Shown here in pieces: positions 1-5,703 of a stretch of DNA of 5,847 nucleotides. The notes beneath the pieces are model-generated. The model saw nothing but the letters and a program-made list of their open reading frames with translations, was not told the DNA's origin and did no database searches. Numbering within the stretch: the stretch's first letter is position 1; the number at the start of each line of letters is the position of its first letter. A program made the translations under genes and the position numbers. The DNA comes from Bacteroidales bacterium (GTDB lineage: Bacteria > Bacteroidota > Bacteroidia > Bacteroidales > F082), in contig JAFWRA010000172.1 of NCBI GenBank assembly GCA_017508895.1, positions 1-5,847 of the forward strand, in the 5' to 3' direction.

Positions 1-366
1 ATTGAGGGCGACGACGGACACGACCGCGCCTTCATGTATTTCGGTCAAGGCGTTGGTTTGGACAAGGTCGAAGACTTGGGTCAAAACGCACCGAGCCTCG
101 CCATCCGTAACGAACAAGGAGATTTCGCCATCGCCCATTTTGACAAAAAGAGCGATATCATAGAATTGGTCTTCACCACACCAAACAGCGGTGATGCCAC
201 TCTGAAAGTGAAAGCCATCAACAGCGACTTCGATGCCCTCCACCTGATTGACACCTCAACCGGCACCTACATCGACCTGCTGCAACAGCCGAGCTACACG
301 TTCAGTGCTTCGGCACAAGCAGGGGAGAGATTGTTCAGGATTCGCTATAAGCAATTGGAGAACTAA
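1..366 (+). CDS. C-terminal end of a large surface/secreted protein (5' end outside window)
   Basis: This is the last 121 codons of a gene that enters from the left edge in frame 1 and stops at TAA 364-366. The ATG at 34 is internal, because the frame is open back to base 1 and the residues before it also align with the paralogue. The peptide aligns without gaps to residues 1560-1680 of the large protein encoded just downstream, with 100 of 121 positions identical by hand count. It includes the shared motifs YFGQGVGLDKVE, FAIAHFDKKSD, ELVFTTPNSGDATLKV and the end SYTFSASAQAGERLFR. The segment looks like a beta-rich C-terminal module found at the ends of Bacteroidota surface proteins. The catalytic or binding part of the gene lies outside the window, so its function is unknown. 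A terminator follows 22 nt after the stop. Confidence 0.9.
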   Translation: MEGDDGHDRAFMYFGQGVGLDKVEDLGQNAPSLAIRNEQGDFAIAHFDKKSDIIELVFTTPNSGDATLKVKAINSDFDALHLIDTSTGTYIDLLQQPSYTFSASAQAGERLFRIRYKQLEN

Positions 367-374
367 GTCCAAAA

Positions 375-458
375 CTTGTTGAAAAGCAAAGCGGCCGCTC
401 TCGCTTGAGGTCGGTCGCTTTTTTTTATGAGTTTAAAACCGCTTTTCAAAAAAACAAG
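375..458. repeat. Imperfect inverted repeat enclosing the terminator
   Basis: CTTGTTGAAAAGC at 375-387 is complementary to GCTTTTC at 441-447 plus AACAAG at 453-458, with an unpaired AAAAA between the right-hand parts. The inner portion TTGAAAAGC/GCTTTTCAA (379-387 and 441-449) is an alternative perfect 9-bp pairing. The left arm ends exactly one base before the terminator stem begins. In a read-through transcript this would form an outer helix around the terminator hairpin. Its role is unknown. Confidence 0.6.
388..426 (+). terminator. Intrinsic terminator of the upstream gene
   Basis: AAAGCGGCCG (388-397) pairs with CGGTCGCTTT (412-421), giving a 10-bp stem with one G-U pair. The run of eight T (419-426) starts within the stem's 3' arm and continues past it. 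It lies 22 nt after the stop codon of the upstream gene and separates it from the next transcription unit. Confidence 0.88.
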
Positions 459-466
459 ATAATCCA

Positions 467-497
467 TTTGATAATATCCTAATTCTTCCTACTTTTG
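467..497 (+). promoter_or_regulatory. Bacteroidota-type housekeeping promoter for the protease-LRR gene
   Basis: The -33 element TTTG lies at 467-470 and the -7 element TACTTTTG, matching TAnnTTTG, at 490-497. They are separated by 19 nt, the usual spacing for the Bacteroidota primary sigma factor. Transcription should start a few bases after 497, around 500-504, giving a leader of roughly 35 nt. That leader is A-rich and has no Shine-Dalgarno sequence before the ATG at 536, which is normal for this phylum. Confidence 0.85.
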
Positions 498-535
498 TAG
501 CAAAATAGAATAACATCATCTAAAACCATACATAT

Positions 536-985
536 ATGAAAAAGTCATTTACCTTATTCTTGTTGGCATTGTTCTGCGTTTGCGGATATGCCCAAACCAT
601 CGACCCTGTTTTGTTGGAAGAAATGGGGCAACGCCGTGGCGATGAAAAGATTAAAGTGTTCGTCATCATGCGGCAACAGTATGACCAGCAACAGCTTAAC
701 CGCAGTGCTGCCTACTTCACGACTCGCTTTGAAAGACGCGAGTTTGTGGTGAACGAATTAAAACAATTCGCAGAAGCCTCGCAATGCGACCTGCGTCATT
801 CCCTTGCGGAGATGCAACGTAACGAATTGGTGAGTGAGCCTCAGGTGCTTTGGATTGCCAACGCCATCTTCTTTGAGGCGACCAGAGATGCCATCCTTTC
901 CCTTGCTGACCGTAATGATATTATGGTCATCGGCTTCAACGAAGAGCGTAACTGGCTTCCCGATGGGGAGGAGGCCCAACCTACC
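536..985 (+). other. Signal peptide and I9-like propeptide region
   Basis: Residues 1-19 have a K-K basic start, a hydrophobic core (FTLFLLALF) and a likely signal peptidase I site after GYA at residue 19. Residues 21-150 look like the inhibitor/chaperone propeptide of S8 proteases. They contain a beta-strand (KVFVIM), a long charged helix (about 62-98, RREFVVNELKQFAEA), then WIANAIFFEATRDAILSLADRNDIMVIGF, which resembles the helix and final strand typical of I9-like prosegments. Removal of this part would be expected to activate the enzyme. The I9 assignment rests on overall pattern, not on a strict motif. Confidence 0.7.
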
Positions 986-3900
986 GACCCCACCCGTGAG
1001 ATTACTTCAAATGTCACACAAGTGAATGCTGACCAAGTATGGAGCTTGGGCTATACAGGCCAAGGCGTGGTGGTGGCGGTCATCGACACGGGTGTCAACT
1101 ACAACCACTTAGATCTTGCCGACCACCTTTGGGACGGTGGCCCGGAATTTCCTTACCATGGCTATGATGTCTACAACAACGACAACAACCCTATGGACGA
1201 CCACGGACATGGAACGCACTGCGCTGGTACGGTTTGCGGCGACGGCACGGCTGGCTCACAAACCGGTATGGCACCAGATGCGACCTTGATGTGTGTGAAA
1301 TGCCTCGATGAAGGGGGCTATTGCTATGATACGGATATAATTAATGCCATGCAGTGGGCTGTCGATCATGGATGCGATGTTATCAGCATGTCATTGGGTG
1401 GTCATGGTCATTCTGGCGCGGAACAAACCTTGCTTCGCAATACATGTGTTAATGTATTGACCGCTGGCGTAATAGCTGCAATTGCTGCCGGAAATGAGGG
1501 CGATGAATTGGACGAACATCCCATTCCTGATAATGTTGGATTGCCGGGTGGCTGCCCTCCACCTTACCTTGACCCCGAACAAGAGCAGAACCCTGGCGGT
1601 TTAAGTTGTTCGGTCTGTGTGGGTGCCGTTGATTCTAATGACGAAGCTGCCTATTTCACTTCCCGTGGCCCTCGCGATTGGTCTGAAAGTGATTATGCCG
1701 ACTATCCTTATACTCCTGGCAGTCTAACGGAATTTGGTCTTATTCGTCCCGATGTGTGTGCACCAGGTGTCTACATCAAGTCAGCCAGCTATAGCAGCAA
1801 TAATGGATACACGACCAAGAGCGGTACCTCCATGGCAACGCCTTGTGTAGCAGGCTGCATGGCTTTGATGTTGAGCAAAAACATTAGTTTAACTCCTGCC
1901 GAGATTTGTAAAATTTTGGAAGAAACAGCTTTGCCATTGGCTGATGGTAAGAGCAATATTTATGGTTATGGTCGTGTAGATGCACTTGCGGCCATCAATG
2001 CTGTGGAACTAGTCCATTTGACGCTTGTGTCTTTTGAAGTTGATGATATTCAAGGCAACAGTGACGGAAAACTCAATGCGGGTGAAGCGGTTACACTAAA
2101 CCTTACTTTGATGAACGATTCTGACATGGCCCTTGATGGAGTCACAATGACCCTTTCGACTGATTCGGAGTTTGTCACCATCACGAACGGGATAGCAACA
2201 CTTCCTTATTTTGATGTAGGACAAACTCAAACCGTAGAAGACATTTTTGCTTTCACATTGAGCGATGAGGCACCAATAAATAAAACAATTAGGTTTTCTG
2301 CCAATGCTTTCGTTGATGGAGTTTTTATTGGAGGAGTTAGGTTTAATGCAGTTGTTTATGGTTATATTTTGAAATTTGATGAGGTTACTATTTTGAATGA
2401 TAATAATGGCAACGAATTACTTGAAGCAGGCGAAACCGCTGACTTGCATATCATCATCTCAAATATTGGTAACGACCAAGCTTCTTCCATCGTTGGAATA
2501 TTGGCCACAACATATTCACACCTTACCATTAATGAAGTCACAGGAACGTTCGGAAATATTCAGGCTGATGAACAAGTTTATGCCAATTTCAATGTCACCC
2601 TTTCGGACAATGCTCCTGATCTTTATGTCATTGATTTCACGATAGACCTCGTTGACGACAACGAAAAGCACACTAATTTGAATTTTGTACTATCAAAGGG
2701 AATGATTATTTTTGCTGATTCTAGTGTGAAATCCATCTGTTTAGCTCATTGGGATACCAATGGTGATGGAGGATTGAGTTACGCAGAAGCGGCTTCAATA
2801 ACAAATTTGGGATCTTATTTCCAATCCAATTCGGAAATTACTTCGTTTGACGAATTACAATACTTTATTGGGTTGTCATCTATTCAGAGTTATACTTTCA
2901 ATAATTGCACTAATCTTACATCCATTGAATTGCCGAATTCTGTGACTTCGATAGGTATGAGGAGTTTCTATAATTGCACAAAACTTACCTCCATTGAATT
3001 GCCGAATTCTCTGACTACGATAGGTTATCAGGCTTTCCTTAATTGCAGCGGCTTGACCTCTTTGACGCTCCCGGATTCAGTGACTTTGATAAGCACTTCT
3101 GCTTTCAAAGGTTGCAGCGGCTTGACCTCTTTGACGCTCCCGAATTCCGTGACTTCAATAGGCAATTCTGCTTTCGAGAGTTGTTATGGTTTGAATGCAG
3201 TGTTTTACACTGGTGATATCCATCAATGGTGCGACATTCAATTCAATAATTATTATTCAAATCCTCTACACGTGGCAAATAATCTATTTGTTGACAATGA
3301 ATTGGTAACCGATTTAGTGATTCCCGAAACAGTAACAGAGATAAAGGATCATGCTTTTTGTGGTGCTACTTGTTTGACTTCGTTAACTCTCCCGAATTCT
3401 GTGACTTCGATAGGTAGTAGGGCTTTCCAAAACTGCAGTGGTTTCACTGGCAACCTGGCCATTCCCAATTCCGTGACCACGATAGGCGAATCCGCATTCT
3501 CTGGCTGCAGCGGTTTCACTGGCAACCTGACCATACCAGATTCAGTGACAATGGTAAACTGGGGTGCTTTTTACGGTTGCAGTGGTTTTACTGGTTTACT
3601 TACTATCCCGAATTCCTTGACCATGATAGCAGGTAGTACATTCGATGGTTGCACTGGCTTGACGGGTTTGACAATTCCAAATACAATAACCTCAATTGGC
3701 GATTGGGCTTTCCCTGGTTGTAGCGGCTTCACGGGTTCATTGACTATTCCTAACTCTGTTACATCCATAGGTGAATATGCTTTCTTTGATTGTAGTGGTT
3801 TTACTGGATTATTGACAATTCCAAGCTCTGTAACTTCGATTGGTAAAGATGCTTTTGAAAATTGCCGTGGCTTCATAGGCGACCTGATTATTCCGAATTC

Positions 3901-5578
3901 TGTGACTTCGATTAGTAGAAATACTTTTGAAGGTTGCACTGGTTTCACGGGCAGTTTGACCATCCCCAATTCTGTGACCGCGATAGACGGAGAGGCTTTC
4001 AGGAATTGCAGAGGATTCATAGGTAGCTTGATTATTCCAAATTCAGTGATTACAATAGGTACTGGGGCTTTTCAAGATTGTAGCGGTTTTACAAATTTAA
4101 TCATTGGTAATTCCGTGACCACGATAAGTGTAGCGACTTTTTGTAGTTGCAGTGGCTTGGGTTCAATAACCGTTTTGACGAGCGATCCTCCTACTTTGGG
4201 TAGCTCTTGGTATCACCCCGTTTTTGACTATGTAGACAAATCCATTCCAGTATACGTGCCCTGCGGAAGCTTGGCAGCATACCAATCTGCGGCAGGTTGG
4301 AATGAGTTTATCAATATTCAGGAAATGCACTGCCCGACAGAAGTCCACTTCACCACCCCTGGCAATTGGAGCGAACCCTCCAACTGGAGCGAAGGTGCTT
4401 TGCCATTCCAAAATGATATTGTCTTTATCGATGCCCCATGCCAACTCGACACGGACGCTGAGGTGGCCGACCTGACCATTTCCGATGGCCAATCCCTGAC
4501 TTTGCAAGCAGGCAAAACCCTCACTGTCACTGGCACATTAATCGACTCAGTTGTTTCGGCCTTGGTCATCAAAGACGGAGCCCAGCTCGTCAATGCCTCC
4601 GCGAATGTGGCGGCCACAATGGAGAAGGACATCACTGCCTACAACAACAGCAACCCCGATGGCTGGTACACCATCGCCTCGCCGATGAACGAAATGACCG
4701 TCGCGGGTAGCAACTTCCTTACACCAAGCTATGACTTGTACCGTTTCAACGAAACCTGCCTCAATCACAAGGAATGGGAAAACTACAAGGCCAACCTTGC
4801 AGATTTCACCACCTTTGAGAACGGCCGCGGCTACCTTTATGCCAATGGCAACGCTTTCTCGCCCACCTTCACCGGCACTTTGAACGCCTCCGCTGTTACC
4901 GTCCCCTTGACCTGCACAGAGCGACCCAATGACCAGTTCAGCGGCTTCAACCTCATCGGTAATCCTTTCCCGCATGAGATTTACAAGGGCGAAGGTGGTG
5001 CCATTGACAACGCCAACCTCGCCTCAGGCTATTACACGCTGACCAACGAAGGCACTTGGGAAGTCCACTCCTTCGACGATGCCATCCAGCCTGGACAAGG
5101 CATTTTGGTGAAAGCCACGGCTCCCACCAACCTGACCATCGCCAAGAGCAACGAGGAGGCCTATTCGGAGTCGGGTGGGGCTAAGATGGGAACCGCCTTG
5201 TTGCGCATCAGCGTTGAGAGCGACGATGGAAAAGACCGCGCCTATGTGTATTTCGGTCAAGGTGTTGGTTTGGACAAGGTAGAAAACTTTGGCCAGAATG
5301 CTCCAAGCCTCGCCATACGCGCCGGTAACCAAGATTTTGCCATCGCCCACTTCGACAAGAAGAGCGACGTCATAGAATTGGTCTTCACCACGCCAAACAG
5401 CGGTGACGCCACACTGAAAGTGAATGCCATCAACAGCGACTTCGACTCCCTCCACCTGTTTGACAGCTCAACCGGCACCGACATCGACCTGCTGCAACAG
5501 CCGAGCTACACGTTCAGTGCTTCGGCACAAGCAGGGGAGAGGCTGTTCAGGCTCCTTTACAAGCAATCAGAAAAATAG
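536..5578 (+). CDS. Secreted multidomain subtilisin-like (S8) protease with BspA-type LRR array
   Basis: This gene encodes a 1680-residue exported protein predicted to cleave peptide bonds outside the cell and to bind a partner through its repeats. In order it carries a signal peptide (about 1-19), an I9-like propeptide (about 21-150), an S8 domain (about 157-490; D184, H225, N320, S432), two beta-sandwich modules (about 494-724), an EF-hand-like loop (740-751), 17 LRR units (about 781-1210), a cap (to about 1267), a Trp-rich beta segment (to about 1365) and a C-terminal module (to 1680). The start at 536 is chosen because MKKSFTLFLLALFCVCGYAQ is a normal type I signal sequence and lies 38 nt after a good promoter. 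The gene appears monocistronic, flanked by terminators on both sides. The fold and active-site assignments are read from the sequence; the substrate, the ligand and the exact anchoring route are unknown. Base composition varies strongly along the gene. No frameshift or internal stop is present. Confidence 0.95.
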   Translation: MKKSFTLFLLALFCVCGYAQTIDPVLLEEMGQRRGDEKIKVFVIMRQQYDQQQLNRSAAYFTTRFERREFVVNELKQFAEASQCDLRHSLAEMQRNELVSEPQVLWIANAIFFEATRDAILSLADRNDIMVIGFNEERNWLPDGEEAQPTDPTREITSNVTQVNADQVWSLGYTGQGVVVAVIDTGVNYNHLDLADHLWDGGPEFPYHGYDVYNNDNNPMDDHGHGTHCAGTVCGDGTAGSQTGMAPDATLMCVKCLDEGGYCYDTDIINAMQWAVDHGCDVISMSLGGHGHSGAEQTLLRNTCVNVLTAGVIAAIAAGNEGDELDEHPIPDNVGLPGGCPPPYLDPEQEQNPGGLSCSVCVGAVDSNDEAAYFTSRGPRDWSESDYADYPYTPGSLTEFGLIRPDVCAPGVYIKSASYSSNNGYTTKSGTSMATPCVAGCMALMLSKNISLTPAEICKILEETALPLADGKSNIYGYGRVDALAAINAVELVHLTLVSFEVDDIQGNSDGKLNAGEAVTLNLTLMNDSDMALDGVTMTLSTDSEFVTITNGIATLPYFDVGQTQTVEDIFAFTLSDEAPINKTIRFSANAFVDGVFIGGVRFNAVVYGYILKFDEVTILNDNNGNELLEAGETADLHIIISNIGNDQASSIVGILATTYSHLTINEVTGTFGNIQADEQVYANFNVTLSDNAPDLYVIDFTIDLVDDNEKHTNLNFVLSKGMIIFADSSVKSICLAHWDTNGDGGLSYAEAASITNLGSYFQSNSEITSFDELQYFIGLSSIQSYTFNNCTNLTSIELPNSVTSIGMRSFYNCTKLTSIELPNSLTTIGYQAFLNCSGLTSLTLPDSVTLISTSAFKGCSGLTSLTLPNSVTSIGNSAFESCYGLNAVFYTGDIHQWCDIQFNNYYSNPLHVANNLFVDNELVTDLVIPETVTEIKDHAFCGATCLTSLTLPNSVTSIGSRAFQNCSGFTGNLAIPNSVTTIGESAFSGCSGFTGNLTIPDSVTMVNWGAFYGCSGFTGLLTIPNSLTMIAGSTFDGCTGLTGLTIPNTITSIGDWAFPGCSGFTGSLTIPNSVTSIGEYAFFDCSGFTGLLTIPSSVTSIGKDAFENCRGFIGDLIIPNSVTSISRNTFEGCTGFTGSLTIPNSVTAIDGEAFRNCRGFIGSLIIPNSVITIGTGAFQDCSGFTNLIIGNSVTTISVATFCSCSGLGSITVLTSDPPTLGSSWYHPVFDYVDKSIPVYVPCGSLAAYQSAAGWNEFINIQEMHCPTEVHFTTPGNWSEPSNWSEGALPFQNDIVFIDAPCQLDTDAEVADLTISDGQSLTLQAGKTLTVTGTLIDSVVSALVIKDGAQLVNASANVAATMEKDITAYNNSNPDGWYTIASPMNEMTVAGSNFLTPSYDLYRFNETCLNHKEWENYKANLADFTTFENGRGYLYANGNAFSPTFTGTLNASAVTVPLTCTERPNDQFSGFNLIGNPFPHEIYKGEGGAIDNANLASGYYTLTNEGTWEVHSFDDAIQPGQGILVKATAPTNLTIAKSNEEAYSESGGAKMGTALLRISVESDDGKDRAYVYFGQGVGLDKVENFGQNAPSLAIRAGNQDFAIAHFDKKSDVIELVFTTPNSGDATLKVNAINSDFDSLHLFDSSTGTDIDLLQQPSYTFSASAQAGERLFRLLYKQSEK
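1004..2005 (+). other. Subtilisin-family S8 catalytic domain
   Basis: All S8 signatures are present. The Asp box is VVVAVIDTGVNYNHLDL with D184 (codon 1085-1087). The His box is DDHGHGTHCAGT with H225 (codon 1208-1210). The oxyanion Asn is in AAIAAGNEGD with N320 (codon 1493-1495). The Ser box is SGTSMATPCVAG with S432 (codon 1829-1831). The domain should therefore be an active serine endopeptidase. The Asn-to-Ser interval is 112 residues, against 66 in subtilisin, and contains a Pro/Gly-rich stretch (337-355) and an Asp/Tyr-rich stretch (381-392). The domain has 14 cysteines, which is many for an extracellular subtilase. Confidence 0.93.
2015..2707 (+). other. Two tandem beta-sandwich modules (CARDB/Ig-like)
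   Basis: Residues about 494-609 and 611-724 are two diverged copies of one module. The first has the motif GNSDGKLNAGEAVTLNLTLMND and the second NDNNGNELLEAGETADLHIIISN, each at the start of its copy. Both then continue with alternating hydrophobic strands and end near FTLSDEAP or VTLSDNAP. Such modules commonly follow proteases in Bacteroidota secreted proteins and probably act as spacers or stabilising domains. The Asp/Asn-rich first loop may bind calcium, which is an inference. The exact fold family is uncertain. Confidence 0.65.
2708..2875 (+). other. EF-hand-like calcium loop and LRR lead-in
   Basis: Residues 740-751 form a 12-residue loop DTNGDGGLSYAE (bases 2753-2788) with D1, N3, D5 and E12, matching the canonical EF-hand loop. 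It is followed by ITSFDELQYFIGLSSI, a lead-in commonly seen before BspA-like LRR arrays in Bacteroidales. Only one loop is present, so it is not a dockerin, which has two. It may rigidify the junction between the beta modules and the LRR solenoid when calcium is bound. Confidence 0.7.
2876..3190 (+). repeat. LRR block 1: five 23-residue BspA-like units
   Basis: Five units have conserved Phe at residues 788, 811, 834, 857 and 880, spaced exactly 23 residues apart (69 nt). The consensus is roughly LTSLxLPNSVTSIGxxAFxxCxx, as in LRR_5/BspA-like repeats. The DNA repeats are still close: the 31 bases at 3043-3073 recur exactly at 3112-3142, 69 nt apart, which suggests recent duplication or homogenisation of units 3 and 4. 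In other proteins such arrays bind host proteins or other cells, but no ligand can be inferred here. Confidence 0.92.
3191..3340 (+). other. Non-repeat segment interrupting the LRR array
   Basis: Between the conserved Phe of unit 5 (880) and that of the next unit (941) the spacing is 61 residues instead of 23. The segment reads YTGDIHQWCDIQFNNYYSNPLHVANNLFVDNELVTDLVIPETVTEI. Its end, LVTDLVIPETVTEIKDHAF, already follows the LRR pattern, so roughly one irregular unit plus an inserted loop is present. The same kind of GDI-W-C-I-F-NPL-NL segment recurs in BspA-like proteins of Bacteroidales, from memory of the family, so it is probably an integral part of the solenoid. Confidence 0.7.
3341..4165 (+). 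repeat. LRR block 2: twelve BspA-like units, mostly 24 residues
   Basis: Twelve conserved F-x-x-C/A units have Phe at residues 941, 964, 988, 1012, 1036, 1059, 1083, 1107, 1131, 1155, 1179 and 1202. Successive spacings are 23, 24, 24, 24, 23, 24, 24, 24, 24, 24 and 23. The 24-residue units carry GFTGxLTIPNSVT or GFIGxLIIPNSV with an extra Gly-containing position, in place of GLTSLTLPNSVT of block 1. The DNA echoes this: TGCAGTGGTTTCACTGGCAA at 3434 recurs 72 nt later at 3506 with one change. The block should form a continuous right-handed solenoid. Confidence 0.92.
4151..4336 (+). other. C-terminal cap of the LRR solenoid
   Basis: Residues about 1206-1267 leave the repeat pattern after SGLGSITVLTSDPPTLG and include KSIPVYVPCGSLAAYQSAAGWNEFINIQE. 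This closing segment is characteristic of BspA-like arrays in Bacteroidales and probably shields the hydrophobic core of the last repeat. Assignment is by recalled family pattern. Confidence 0.7.
4337..4630 (+). other. Trp-rich beta-repeat segment
   Basis: Residues about 1268-1365 begin with a doubled Trp motif, GNWSEPSNWSEGALP, then alternating short strands (DIVFIDAPCQL, VADLTISDGQSLTLQAGKTLTVTGTL, ALVIKDGAQLV). The pattern resembles a short beta-helix or beta-roll linker found before the C-terminal parts of Bacteroidota surface proteins. It might bind glycans or serve as a stalk; neither is shown by the sequence. Confidence 0.55.
4631..5578 (+). other. C-terminal module shared with the upstream gene
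   Basis: Residues about 1366-1680 contain WYTIASPMNE, FENGRGYLYAN, FNLIGNPFPHEI and IQPGQGILVKA, then the 121-residue tail (5213-5578) that matches the upstream gene at about 83% identity. No typical type IX secretion A- or B-type sorting domain is recognisable, although the end (SYTFSASAQAGERLFRLLYK) has the strand pattern of a C-terminal export or anchoring region. A role in surface display is inferred from its position and from its reuse in two neighbouring genes. Confidence 0.65.
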
Positions 5579-5612
5579 GATTTCGTCGGCTTAGACTGGC
5601 GCATTGTTTCAG

Positions 5613-5652
5613 GCGAAGAGGGTGAAAAAGCATTCATCTTCTTCGCTTTTTT
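5613..5652 (+). terminator. Intrinsic terminator of the protease-LRR gene
   Basis: GCGAAGAGGGTGAA (5613-5626) pairs over 14 bp with TTCATCTTCTTCGC (5633-5646), with two G-U pairs and a six-base loop AAAGCA. Six T follow at 5647-5652. It begins 34 nt after the stop codon and should end the transcript efficiently. Confidence 0.92.
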
Positions 5653-5703
5653 GCGTCAGGAAAAATAATTTGCTGAAACAGCTGAAATTAAGAAAAAAAT
5701 TCC

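Noticed and set aside
34..366. A separate small 110-residue gene starting at ATG 34
   Set aside because: The frame is open to base 1, and the eleven preceding residues also align with the downstream paralogue, so this is the tail of a larger gene.
536..595. Possible lipoprotein signal, since Cys occurs at residues 14 and 16
   Set aside because: The residues before each Cys (ALFC and FCVC) do not fit a lipobox, which needs a small residue at -1. A type I site after residue 19 fits better.
2753..2788. Dockerin domain
   Set aside because: Only one EF-hand-like loop is present and there is no second copy, so a cohesin-binding dockerin is not supported.
3571..4020. 149-codon antisense ORF with repeating VTELGIV-KPVKPLQ pattern
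   Set aside because: It is the reverse complement of the LRR array. Its periodicity simply mirrors the 72-nt repeats, and it has no promoter or start context.
2876..4165. Regularly spaced near-identical DNA repeats resembling a CRISPR array
   Set aside because: The period of 69/72 nt is in codon multiples, the intervening sequence is also repetitive and the frame stays open. These are protein-coding LRR repeats.
4163..5484. Several overlapping antisense ORFs of 75-143 codons opposite the C-terminal part
   Set aside because: They lie in the G/C-richer segment where antisense stops are rare, overlap one another, and look like shadows of the sense gene.
5669..5672. TTTG as -33 element of the right-hand promoter
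   Set aside because: It is 31 nt from the -7 box, well outside the usual 19-21 nt spacing.
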